A DNA stretch of 6,900 bases from Bacillota bacterium (lineage in GTDB: Bacteria > Bacillota > Clostridia > Christensenellales > Aristaeellaceae), in the NCBI GenBank assembly GCA_023416655.1, contig JAEZHK010000036.1, positions 1 through 6,900 of the forward strand, in the 5' to 3' direction. The notes under the pieces were generated by a model. The model was not told the origin of the DNA and ran no database searches. It was given only the letters and a program-made list of their open reading frames with translations. Position 1 is the stretch's first letter. The number at the start of each line of letters is the position of its first letter. A program made the position numbers and the translations under genes. Positions 1 through 6,107 of this stretch are shown here, piece after piece.

Positions 1-509
1 TCCGCCAGCTGGCGGATCACGTTCTGCTTCTTGACCTCGTCAAGCAGCGCGCGCTCCATCACGGCCGGCGCGAGCACGCCGCCGGTGGCGCCTTCGCCGC
101 CCAGCGACACGCCCAGCACGTCGCGCAGTTCGGCGCCGCCGCGCGCGTCGGTGCGGAGCACGGCGTCCTGCACGCCGTAGGCCATGTACCGAAGCAGACC
201 GCGACGGTACTCCGCCGCCTCGGTGGGATCGGCGCGCTGGCCGTCGCCGGTGCGGCCCGGCTGCTGGCCGCGGTTCGGGTTCTGCTCGCCGTTCGCGGAA
301 CGGACGGCGCCCGCCTCACGGTCCGCCAGCGCCTGCTCCCGGTTGATCTTCGCGGTCAGGGAGTCGTACTCGGTGTTGAAACCGTCGTACTTCTGCTGCT
401 CGTCCGCGTTCAGGTCGCGGTTCTCCGCGTAAGCGCCGTCGAGGACGGCACGCGCCTGCGTCAGCGCGGCCGCGCGCTGTTCCATCCAAGCCCGAATCTT
501 CTCATTCAT
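1..509 (-). CDS. HK97-type major capsid protein, N-terminal 169 residues (cut by the left edge)
   Basis: This is the shell subunit of the phage head. The visible part has the two-part N-terminus of an HK97-fold capsid precursor. Residues 1-65 are charged, rich in Glu, Gln, Arg and Ala and look helical or coiled-coil (the delta domain, which acts as internal scaffold). Residues 66-100 are a Gly/Gln/Asn/Pro-rich linker of the kind cut by the prohead protease. From about residue 130 the ordered shell domain begins, with the typical GGVLAP motif near residues 143-148 followed by a charged helix. The start ATG lies inside the end of the protease gene (8-bp overlap, ATGAATGA), with AAGGAG at 520-525, 10 nt upstream. 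This suggests translational coupling and a fixed enzyme-to-substrate order. The gene continues past the left edge, so the P-domain and A-domain are not visible. Identity rests on the motif, the architecture and the position after the protease. Confidence 0.92.
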   Translation of the reverse strand, partial: MNEKIRAWMEQRAAALTQARAVLDGAYAENRDLNADEQQKYDGFNTEYDSLTAKINREQALADREAGAVRSANGEQNPNRGQQPGRTGDGQRADPTEAAEYRRGLLRYMAYGVQDAVLRTDARGGAELRDVLGVSLGGEGATGGVLAPAVMERALLDEVKKQNVIRQLA

Positions 510-1134
510 GAATACCCATCTCCTTCTTTTTCAGGTCCAACTGCATCCGCATCAGCCCGACGCGGGCGGGAGCGCCGGCCGGAGCCGCCTCCCGGTGTTC
601 CGCAAGCACCTCCGCGCAGCTTCGCACGTTCGCGCTCGTGTCCGGATAGGCCGGATAGGTTACGATGGACACGTCGAACAGGCGCACCTCAAGGAGCGTG
701 CGCTCGTCGAAGCCGTCCGCCGTCCGCCAGTCATCCCGGACCGTCCGGAAACCGAAGCTGCACTGGTCGATGTCGCCGCGCCTCACGCTCTCGGCCAGAT
801 CGCGCGCCCATTGCGTGTTCGGCGCCGTCACCTCGAAGCGAAGCCCGCGTTCATCTTCTGTCAAAACCAGCGTCCCGGACCGGTTGCGGCCCAGAACGTA
901 GTTCTTGTCGTGGTTGAGCAGCGCGCGGACATCGTCCGCGGTCAGCGCCTTCGTGAAAGCGCCCGGAGCGATCTGCTCACGGAAGCCGCCCAAATCCTGA
1001 CTCCACGAATTGAAAAGCGCCGCGTATCCTTCGAAACGCAGCGCGCCGGAGCCGTCCTCCACAGGGGATGCGCGCACCTCCGTAGCAAACGCGCGCACCT
1101 CCATGACAGGCTTTTTCTTGCCAGTCAAGCGCAT
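502..1134 (-). CDS. Prohead (HK97 family, U35-type) maturation protease
   Basis: This serine protease is packaged in the prohead and cleaves the capsid delta domain during maturation. With the start chosen here (210 residues) it shows the family landmarks in order: an RFEGYAALFN strand near residues 33-42, the APGAF motif near 56-60, the catalytic-type His in LLNHD (H75), the nucleophile-type Ser in CSFGF (S126), and the LLEVRLFDVSIVTYPAY segment (about 147-163) that carries an acidic residue and closes the core. I chose the ATG at 1134 because AAAGGA sits 5 nt upstream. The same frame stays open to an ATG at 1191, which would add 19 basic/hydrophobic residues but has only a weak GAG in front. 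The gene is separated from its usual upstream partner by a plus-strand gene and a terminator, and no convincing minus-strand promoter is seen in that gap. The family call is firm and the start is moderately sure. Confidence 0.9.
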   Translation of the reverse strand: MRLTGKKKPVMEVRAFATEVRASPVEDGSGALRFEGYAALFNSWSQDLGGFREQIAPGAFTKALTADDVRALLNHDKNYVLGRNRSGTLVLTEDERGLRFEVTAPNTQWARDLAESVRRGDIDQCSFGFRTVRDDWRTADGFDERTLLEVRLFDVSIVTYPAYPDTSANVRSCAEVLAEHREAAPAGAPARVGLMRMQLDLKKKEMGIHE

Positions 1135-1244
1135 CACCGTCCTTTGAAATGAGCATAAAAACCGCCGTTTTAGTGCGGCATACCGGATCATGTTCTCAAG
1201 GTCAGATTTCCTCGTCCGATGACGATAAAGTCCTTCAAATACAA

Positions 1245-1273
1245 TTGCTCTCCATCCTTATATTTGCTATAAT
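1245..1273 (+). promoter_or_regulatory. Sigma-70-type promoter with extended -10 for the exported-protein gene
   Basis: A perfect TATAAT at 1268-1273 is preceded by TG at 1265-1266, giving an extended -10. A half-conserved -35, TTGCTC at 1245-1250, lies 17 nt upstream of the -10. Transcription would start near 1280, about 27 nt before the TTG start of the gene at 1307. The surrounding 1200-1300 stretch is AT-rich compared with the phage genes on either side. The promoter reads against the head operon, so the gene downstream need not depend on late phage transcription. Confidence 0.72.
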
Positions 1274-1293
1274 CTTTAGATGATGTTATGAAG

Positions 1294-1302
1294 AAGGGGT
1301 GG
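1294..1302 (+). promoter_or_regulatory. Ribosome binding site that supports the TTG start at 1307
   Basis: AAGGGGTGG precedes the TTG codon, with 7 nt between the last G of GGGG and the start. This decides the start. The ATG at 1288 is in another frame that soon meets a stop, and no ATG of the right frame exists ahead of the signal peptide. Confidence 0.6.
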
Positions 1303-1306
1303 TCTC

Positions 1307-1897
1307 TTGAAAAGAATCATTACACTGATACTGGTCATAGTTGTGTTCTTAAGCACATCCGTCGCAGCGCAAGATGCGGCAGCAAGTGCCAGCGCTCCTC
1401 TTGATTCAACGGTAGTGCCGGAAGATCCATCCCCATTGATCCTTTCAGAGTTTCTTAACCGGTATAGCCAGATACGGGTAACCCTTGGTATGGAAGGGGA
1501 AAATGTGCTGAGACCATCGGTTGTTTTTGGCGGGGGAGACGAAATGGGGATGGGAATAACGCCTAACGAGATGCTCGGCGAAGCGCAGGATAATGTCGGC
1601 TGGTCATTGGGATTTCTCTGGGACAATGGCTATGTCACTTATGCGAGTTTTAATTTCTATGTTCAGGAAGGGTTTGAGTCTTTCCAAGATGAGGCTATGG
1701 CTTTTTGCTACGCACTAAACATGGATGTTGACCCTTATGACACATCTTTCCTAGAGTGGTATCATGCGCATGCTGCGGATGATTTTGAGGTTTTGTTATC
1801 CGCGAAGATGTCTGACAGACATCCTTGGGGTTCGTTTGATGCGCATAATAGAAAGTGGGACATGCAACCATACGTGACTTTCAGGTTTGATTCGTAA
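1307..1897 (+). CDS. Exported protein of unknown function, moron-like cargo gene inside the head module
   Basis: I do not recognise this 196-residue protein. Its N-terminus is a clear Sec signal peptide: K2 and R3, a hydrophobic core at residues 4-15 (Ile, Leu, Val), then V19-A20-A21, a good signal peptidase I site before Q22. An Ala/Ser-rich linker (24-34) leads into a mature domain rich in acidic and aromatic residues, with one cysteine (in FCYAL). It has no lipobox and no further membrane segment. The end, PYVTFRFDS, looks like a beta strand. The gene starts with TTG behind a good ribosome binding site, has its own extended -10 promoter and ends 27 bp before a terminator hairpin. It faces against the phage head genes on both sides, and single lines count about 42-48% GC against about 65% in the terminase, which points to separate ancestry. 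Lysogenic conversion or envelope modification would fit, but this is inference only. Confidence 0.8.
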   Translation: MKRIITLILVIVVFLSTSVAAQDAAASASAPLDSTVVPEDPSPLILSEFLNRYSQIRVTLGMEGENVLRPSVVFGGGDEMGMGITPNEMLGEAQDNVGWSLGFLWDNGYVTYASFNFYVQEGFESFQDEAMAFCYALNMDVDPYDTSFLEWYHAHAADDFEVLLSAKMSDRHPWGSFDAHNRKWDMQPYVTFRFDS

Positions 1898-1924
1898 CAA
1901 ATCGTAAATCCTAACCAAGGAAAA

Positions 1925-1961
1925 CTCCTCCGGTTCAAATCCGGAGGGGACTGTTTGTTTT
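1925..1961 (+). terminator. Intrinsic terminator after the exported-protein gene, possibly bidirectional
   Basis: CTCCTCCGG (1925-1933) pairs with CCGGAGGGG (1941-1949) through nine base pairs, one of them G-U, around the 7-nt loop TTCAAAT. The T-rich run CTGTTTGTTTT follows on the plus strand and abuts the stop codon of the convergent minor head gene. On the minus strand the same stem is followed by only AGTTTTCC, so it may also stop or slow head-operon transcripts, more weakly. The stem and loop imitate a tRNA T-arm, discussed as a finding. Confidence 0.75.
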
Positions 1962-2580
1962 ACCGCACCGCATCCACCGTACAAGCGCAGCCCTTGTGGA
2001 GCGGCGGCGTCAAGGTGGTGATCGTCTGGTCGTGCAGAGTCAAGCAGATTTTGCAGCTACCCGGCGGAGCCTTCCAGACCGCGGAATACCCCGCCCGCTT
2101 GAACCCCGCGACCAGCGTCTTGTTCAGAGCCATCGCCGCCTCATGACGCGCCATCACTTCCGCACGCTTCTCACCCCAGTCGCCCAGCTTCGAGCGCAGC
2201 GCGCCCACCGCGTCGCCGTCTGCGCTCGCGATGATCCGCTCCACCTGCGTCAAATTCGCCTCGCACAGACGCTTCGAAGTATCGGAGTAATACCGGCTCA
2301 GGTACCCCGAAAGCCAGTCCTCGGTGACGCCGGCCGACTTGCCCACGCTGGCCGTGACGCGGTTCATCGCCGTCCGCGCGATGTCCCGAATTGCCGCCTG
2401 TTGGTTCTCCGGCATGACGCCGGACAGGCCCTTGTAGTAGTCGTTCAACTCGTCCAGCAGGCGCGTCAGGGAATCGCCAGAGCGGACGCCCAGCACCCGC
2501 TCCGCGAGCCGCACGACATCCTGCGCCTGTTTGCTCAGCCAATTGGATAGCGCCGCCCGTAGCGCCTCGTAGGCGCTCAC
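1960..2580 (-). CDS. Phage minor head protein (Mu gpF / SPP1 gp7-like)
   Basis: This 206-residue protein belongs by position and C-terminus to the minor head proteins that associate with the portal and a few copies of which enter the capsid. Residues 1-150 are largely helical and charged. The diagnostic part is the C-terminus: WKAPPGSCKICLTLHD, then PPLHKGCACTVDAV. The residues C176, C179, H195, C198 and C200 form the Cys/His cluster typical of this domain and could bind zinc. The start is GTG at 2580, preceded by GGGGG 6 nt upstream. The frame stays open back to a TGA at 2725-2727 but offers no ATG, GTG or TTG there, only a CTG at 2586. It lies 29 bp after the portal gene. It is on the short side, because many relatives carry a longer N-terminal part. 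The stop codon touches the terminator of the convergent gene. Confidence 0.82.
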   Translation of the reverse strand: MSAYEALRAALSNWLSKQAQDVVRLAERVLGVRSGDSLTRLLDELNDYYKGLSGVMPENQQAAIRDIARTAMNRVTASVGKSAGVTEDWLSGYLSRYYSDTSKRLCEANLTQVERIIASADGDAVGALRSKLGDWGEKRAEVMARHEAAMALNKTLVAGFKRAGYSAVWKAPPGSCKICLTLHDQTITTLTPPLHKGCACTVDAVR

Positions 2581-2609
2581 GTCCAGCCCCCAGTTTTTAA
2601 GCGCGGCGT

Positions 2610-3863
2610 CTAGGTCGTTTCCGGCAGCGCGCCGCTCGCCGCCGGCAGGAAAGGGTCCGAACGCGCGCCCGGTTCCTTCTCCTTCGCCGCGCCCGGCGTC
2701 GCGATGTTCAGCGGCACGCGCATTTCATCGCCGCCCTCAACCGGGTTCATGTTCTCCTTGGCGCGCGCCTCGTTTACCAACAGGAAGCCGGCGTTGATGC
2801 CCAGCGAGTACGCCTCATAGCGCGACTTCGTGTCGCCCCGGAGGAAGTTCCCGGTCTCATGCTCGATGAAGAACCGGCGCCGCTCGGTGGCGGTCATCAG
2901 CCCGCGCATAAAGCCCTGTTCAAACCGGAGCATCCACGGAAGGAGCGACCTTTGCAGGTACCCCAAATCCTGATGCTCGATGTTGGAGAACGTCGCCCGG
3001 TCCAGATCGTTGATCAGGTGCAGCGGAACGCGGTACATGGCCGCGATCTCGCTGCGCTGGAATTTCCGGGTTTCGAGGAATTGCGCGTCTTCCGGCGAAA
3101 CGCCCAGCGCCTGATACGTCGCGCCGCCCTCAAGGATCGGAACACCGTGTGAGTTCTGTAGCCCTTTGAACATGTCGCGGAATTGCTTCTCCGTCCGCTG
3201 GAACGCCGGTTCACTCAACGGCGCCCCCGGAACGCTGATGACGCCGCCCAGATGCGTGCCGTTCTTAAAGAACCGCGCGCCGAACGATTCCGCCGCCATG
3301 CCCAGCCCGATCGCCTCACGCGCATAGCTGATGGGCGACAGGCCCAGCAGCCCGTCATACGACAGGCCCGGAATGTGTAGGATCTCAAACCGCGAATACG
3401 TCTCGCCCAGCACCTGAAACCTCACCTGCCCGGCAGTGTCCCGGAACGGCGTGACGTCGGTGTGCAGCAGCGGCCAGAGCGCAAGCACGCGCCCGGACAT
3501 GTCGTACTCGACGAAAGCGTAGGCATTGCCGCCCAGAAGCAGGTTCACCATCATCGCCTGCTTGAAAGACATCGCGGTCATTTCGCTGTTCGGCTCGTCG
3601 TGCAGGAGCGGATACAACGGATGCGAGCGCGCGCGCTCCTTGCCGCCGTCCTTCGTCCGCATGTAGACCTGCATCGGCAGCGCCGCGATGTCCTCGGACA
3701 GCACGCGCACGCACGCCTGTACCGCGGCCAGCCGCATCGCCGCGTCCTCGCTGACCATGACGCCGGCGTCAGACGGAACGTACATGCCGTGCATGGCCCC
3801 GCCCGGCTGGCGCCCCGGCATGATCTTGTCCAGCGCGCTGCGCACGGCAGATGCAAAGCCCAT
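2610..3863 (-). CDS. HK97-type phage portal protein
   Basis: The product (417 residues, the usual size for HK97-type portals) forms the dodecameric ring at one capsid vertex through which DNA enters and leaves. Recognisable segments include SEDAAMRLAAVQACVRVLSEDIAALPMQVY near residues 38-67 and HPLYPLLHDEPN (about 81-92). There is a FKQAMMVNLLLGGNAYAF segment near 100-117, then an EILHIPGLSYDGLLGLSPI segment near 160-178. A RSEIAAMYRVPLHLI stretch and an EHETGNFLRGD motif lie in the second half. The C-terminal tail is Ala/Pro-rich, as in relatives. The start ATG has GGGAGGTG 7 nt upstream, which lies in the 15-bp gap after the large terminase stop, so the two genes are surely co-transcribed. 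No truncation or missing region is evident. Confidence 0.96.
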   Translation of the reverse strand: MGFASAVRSALDKIMPGRQPGGAMHGMYVPSDAGVMVSEDAAMRLAAVQACVRVLSEDIAALPMQVYMRTKDGGKERARSHPLYPLLHDEPNSEMTAMSFKQAMMVNLLLGGNAYAFVEYDMSGRVLALWPLLHTDVTPFRDTAGQVRFQVLGETYSRFEILHIPGLSYDGLLGLSPISYAREAIGLGMAAESFGARFFKNGTHLGGVISVPGAPLSEPAFQRTEKQFRDMFKGLQNSHGVPILEGGATYQALGVSPEDAQFLETRKFQRSEIAAMYRVPLHLINDLDRATFSNIEHQDLGYLQRSLLPWMLRFEQGFMRGLMTATERRRFFIEHETGNFLRGDTKSRYEAYSLGINAGFLLVNEARAKENMNPVEGGDEMRVPLNIATPGAAKEKEPGARSDPFLPAASGALPETT

Positions 3864-3878
3864 ACGCCAACACCTCCC

Positions 3879-5435
3879 TTAAAAACGAATGACGCGCGGA
3901 GCGCGCGTCTCATAGACTGATTGGTTCTCCCGCCAGCGGACCGCCCGGTCGAGCGCCATGACGAGCGCCACGATGCCGTCGATCTTCTCCGGCGACTTTT
4001 CCTTGTCCGGCTTGATGTTCCCCGCCGGATCGATGCGAACGACCACGTTCTCGGCCATCCAGTCGAGGACCGGATGATGGCCGTGCCGGATGCCGTGCTC
4101 CAAGATCAGCCGCTCCAACTCCTTCGCCGGCGGCGACATGGACGCAAACCCCTGGCCGAATTGCACCATCGCCGTGCCGGAGCCGGACAGCGCGTTCTCG
4201 ATGTCCGCGCGCAGCTTCGCAGCGCCCCACCGGTCAAACGCGATCTCCTGAATCTCAAAGTCCTGCCGCAGCGCCTCGATGCGCTGGAGGATGAAATTGT
4301 AGTCCGTCGCCTCGCCTGGCGTCGCTTCGAGCACGCCAGCCCGCACCCACGGCCGCAGGTCGATGCCGCCCTTCCGGCGCTGCTTCAGCCGCTCCTCCGG
4401 AATCCAGAAGAACGGCAGGCAGGTGAACGTGCCGTCCTCGAACGGGAACACGAGCACGAGCGCGCAGAAGTCGTCTGTGCTGCCAAGATCCAGCCCGGCG
4501 TAGCACTTCATGCCCAGAAGCTCGGCGTACTTCACCTCGCCGGCCGTCGCGTTCCACGCGTCCCGGCGAATCCAGCGCGTCAGGTTTTGCACCCACTGAT
4601 TCAGGTATAGATGCCGGAAGGAAACCTCCAAGGTCGGGAGCAGCTTCGCGCGCTGCGCGTAGGCCCGAATCTCCTCCAGATCACGGAAAGCGCCCGCGGA
4701 CGGGTTCGCCTTGCGCCAGATGCGCTCGCTCCAGATATCGTCGCCCTCGTCCGCCTCGAAGATCAGCGGATAAAAGGTCGGGTCCTTGACCTCTTTCGAC
4801 TGTACTTTCTTGCCGTACTGGTAGAGTTCATAGCACAGGCTCTGCAGGTCGGTGCCGGCGGTCGTGATCGTCACGAACAGCGGCTCGCGCCGGGCGCCCA
4901 TGCCCGTCTTCAAGACGTCGTACAGTTCGCGGTTCTTGGCTTCATGAAGCTCGTCGTAGATGACGAACGACGGGTTCAGACCGTGCGCCGTCGCGGATTC
5001 GCGGGACAGCGCCTTGTAGAAGGACTCCGTCTCGTGCCGCACGATGCGCTTCGTGGAGTCGTAAATCGTGCAGCGCTTTTTCAGCGCCGGGTTTGCCCGG
5101 ATCATCGACGCGGCCATGTTGAAAACCAGCGCCGCCTGATCGCGGTCGTTCGCCGCGGAATAAATCTCCTGCCCGTATTCCGGCGAGCAAAAAAGCTGAT
5201 AAACGACGCACGCCGCGATGGTCGTGGTCTTGCCATTCTTGCGCGGGATCTCGACGAACGCCTCGCGGTACTGCCGCGTGCCGTCCGGGTTCACGGTGGC
5301 GAAGATGTCCGTGAAGAATTTCTCCTGCCACGGCAACCACTTGATGCACGGCCGACTCAGGATGGAGCCGCCCTTCGGGTCCTTCAGCAGCCGCACGAAC
5401 GCAAGCACGTGGTCGGCCTTTGCCTGATCAATCAC
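3879..5435 (-). CDS. Phage terminase large subunit (packaging ATPase and nuclease)
   Basis: TerL docks on the portal, pumps DNA into the prohead and cuts the concatemer. It is 518 residues and looks complete. The N-terminal ATPase has an adenine-side motif LPWQEKFF (34-41), Walker A PRKNGKTT (64-71, K69), Walker B FVIYDE (157-162, D161 and E162 catalytic) and a coupling motif TITTAG (189-194). The C-terminal RNase H-like nuclease has its acidic residues in GLDLGSTDD (D316), AFDRWGA (D401) and KIDGIVAL (D486). The start is GTG, with AGGTGG about 11 nt ahead. A TGA lies two codons before it in frame, so no earlier start is possible. It follows the small terminase by 17 bp and precedes the portal by 15 bp. 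Confidence 0.97.
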   Translation of the reverse strand: MIDQAKADHVLAFVRLLKDPKGGSILSRPCIKWLPWQEKFFTDIFATVNPDGTRQYREAFVEIPRKNGKTTTIAACVVYQLFCSPEYGQEIYSAANDRDQAALVFNMAASMIRANPALKKRCTIYDSTKRIVRHETESFYKALSRESATAHGLNPSFVIYDELHEAKNRELYDVLKTGMGARREPLFVTITTAGTDLQSLCYELYQYGKKVQSKEVKDPTFYPLIFEADEGDDIWSERIWRKANPSAGAFRDLEEIRAYAQRAKLLPTLEVSFRHLYLNQWVQNLTRWIRRDAWNATAGEVKYAELLGMKCYAGLDLGSTDDFCALVLVFPFEDGTFTCLPFFWIPEERLKQRRKGGIDLRPWVRAGVLEATPGEATDYNFILQRIEALRQDFEIQEIAFDRWGAAKLRADIENALSGSGTAMVQFGQGFASMSPPAKELERLILEHGIRHGHHPVLDWMAENVVVRIDPAGNIKPDKEKSPEKIDGIVALVMALDRAVRWRENQSVYETRAPRVIRF

Positions 5436-5452
5436 GAAGGGTCACCACCTCA

Positions 5453-5977
5453 TCACCCGCGGCGCAGCAAGCGCTCCATCTCGTCCGCCTCACTCTGTGC
5501 TTCCGGTAGAATCATGCGCCCGCGCGCAGCCGGTGTCATTCCAAACTCGCGCGCCCAATCGCGCATCTCCTTACCGTAAGCCCGCAGCATACGCGACTGC
5601 GGCAGTTCGTCCAGATAGACGCTGCCCGGCTGCGTCGCGGCGTGCGGCTTGTAAACCAGCATGTTCGCCTTCGTCAGATCGGACGCCATCTTCCTGAAAT
5701 TCGCGTACATGATGCAGTACGCTTCAAGCGCCTTCAGGTCCGCGACCGTGAGCAGGTGCGTCCCGGCCAGCATCGGCGCGTTCTCGCGCCAACATTCCTT
5801 AGCCGAATCCGGCATGTACTCCGGTGGCTCCGGCACGGCGTCCGGCGCGATTTCTATCGGCTTCGGCTCGGCCGCAGCCCGCTGGTCCAGATCAGGAATC
5901 TTCGACGGGTTCCCGTTCAGCAGATGCAGCGCCGTCGGCTTCCGCGGCCGACCGCCCCTGTTGCCAACCGCCATCAT
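5453..5977 (-). CDS. Phage terminase small subunit, P27 family
   Basis: The small subunit binds the packaging site and delivers DNA to TerL. The N-terminal signature GRPRKPTALHLLNGNPSK (about residues 9-26) is characteristic of the P27 family. A Pro/Glu-rich linker with PEPPEYMP follows (about 48-57). A helical core with WRENAPML and LLTVADLKALEAYC (about 63-88) follows, then a charged C-terminus ending in an Arg-rich helix. Its length of 174 residues is normal. GGAGGTGA (5981-5988) lies just upstream of two tandem ATGs (5977 and 5974), and either may be used. This is the first gene of the tight terminase-portal block, and the 130-bp region upstream is shared with a divergent gene. Confidence 0.93.
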   Translation of the reverse strand: MMAVGNRGGRPRKPTALHLLNGNPSKIPDLDQRAAAEPKPIEIAPDAVPEPPEYMPDSAKECWRENAPMLAGTHLLTVADLKALEAYCIMYANFRKMASDLTKANMLVYKPHAATQPGSVYLDELPQSRMLRAYGKEMRDWAREFGMTPAARGRMILPEAQSEADEMERLLRRG

Positions 5978-5980
5978 CTC

Positions 5981-5988
5981 TCACCTCC
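5981..5988 (-). promoter_or_regulatory. Strong ribosome binding site of the small terminase
   Basis: GGAGGTGA on the minus strand matches the anti-Shine-Dalgarno end of 16S rRNA over eight bases. GGAGG ends 6 nt before the first and 9 nt before the second of the tandem ATGs, so both starts are plausible. Confidence 0.7.
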
Positions 5989-6006
5989 AGCTAATCAGGG
6001 ATACAT

Positions 6007-6060
6007 CATGCAGTTTATTGACAACACCAAGATGGAAGTATTAGAATAAAACATGCAGTT
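6007..6060. repeat. 9-bp direct repeat flanking the promoter (CATGCAGTT at 6007-6015 and 6052-6060)
   Basis: Two identical copies of CATGCAGTT lie 45 bp apart, one just upstream of the -35 box and one at the predicted transcription start. The spacing (about four helical turns) and the bracketing of the core promoter would suit paired regulator sites. No protein is identified that would bind them. Confidence 0.45.
6018..6047 (+). promoter_or_regulatory. Sigma-70-type promoter for the small membrane protein gene
   Basis: A consensus -35 TTGACA (6018-6023) is followed after 18 nt by TAGAAT (6042-6047), five of six matches to the -10 consensus. The predicted start is near 6054, giving a leader of roughly 54 nt to the ATG at 6108. 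The region is AT-rich compared with the phage genes. It reads away from the small terminase. Confidence 0.7.
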
Positions 6061-6069
6061 CTGGCATGT
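6051..6069. promoter_or_regulatory. Operator-like inverted repeat at the transcription start
   Basis: ACATGC (6051-6056) and GCATGT (6064-6069) form perfect 6-bp inverted arms around a 7-bp spacer, a 19-bp dyad centred just after the predicted start site. A dimeric repressor bound here would block the promoter. The left arm overlaps the second copy of the 9-bp direct repeat. No regulator gene is in the window, so the role is inferred from geometry alone. Confidence 0.42.
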
Positions 6070-6107
6070 CCGTAAACAGGTCAATTAGAACGGGGTAAAA
6101 GCAAGCC

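Noticed and set aside
508..1152. A 214-codon plus-strand open frame opposite the prohead protease
   Set aside because: The minus strand carries the protease with its His and Ser motifs. The plus-strand product is Arg/His-rich and motif-free.
1151..1172. Possible small hairpin TAAAA/TTTTA upstream of the protease
   Set aside because: A five-pair AT stem without a T run is too weak to call a terminator or a regulatory element.
1276..1626. Minus-strand open frame opposite the exported-protein gene
   Set aside because: The plus strand has a signal peptide, ribosome binding site, promoter and terminator. The minus-strand product has none of these and no good start signal.
1860..1955. A tRNA gene ending in the T-arm-like hairpin
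   Set aside because: No acceptor partner, D-arm or anticodon arm with a proper 7-nt loop is found upstream, and the region overlaps the end of the exported-protein gene. At most a tRNA fragment.
1996..2550. Plus-strand open frame opposite the minor head protein
   Set aside because: It is a GC-driven shadow; the opposite strand has the Cys/His signature and correct operon position.
2600..2640. Programmed frameshift joining the portal to the minor head frame
   Set aside because: No X XXY YYZ slippery heptamer is present in the portal frame before its TAG, and the A-rich run CTTAAAAAC lies after the stop.
4611..5579. A 322-codon open frame on the plus strand opposite the large and small terminase genes
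   Set aside because: It is antisense to terminase genes with complete catalytic motifs. High-GC coding sequence commonly leaves such open frames, and the translation is a Arg/Leu/Val-rich shadow without motifs.
5978..6107. Minus-strand promoter for the small terminase in the divergent region
   Set aside because: Partial boxes can be found, but no -35/-10 pair has both acceptable matches and 16-18 nt spacing. Transcription may come from upstream of the PLD-like gene.
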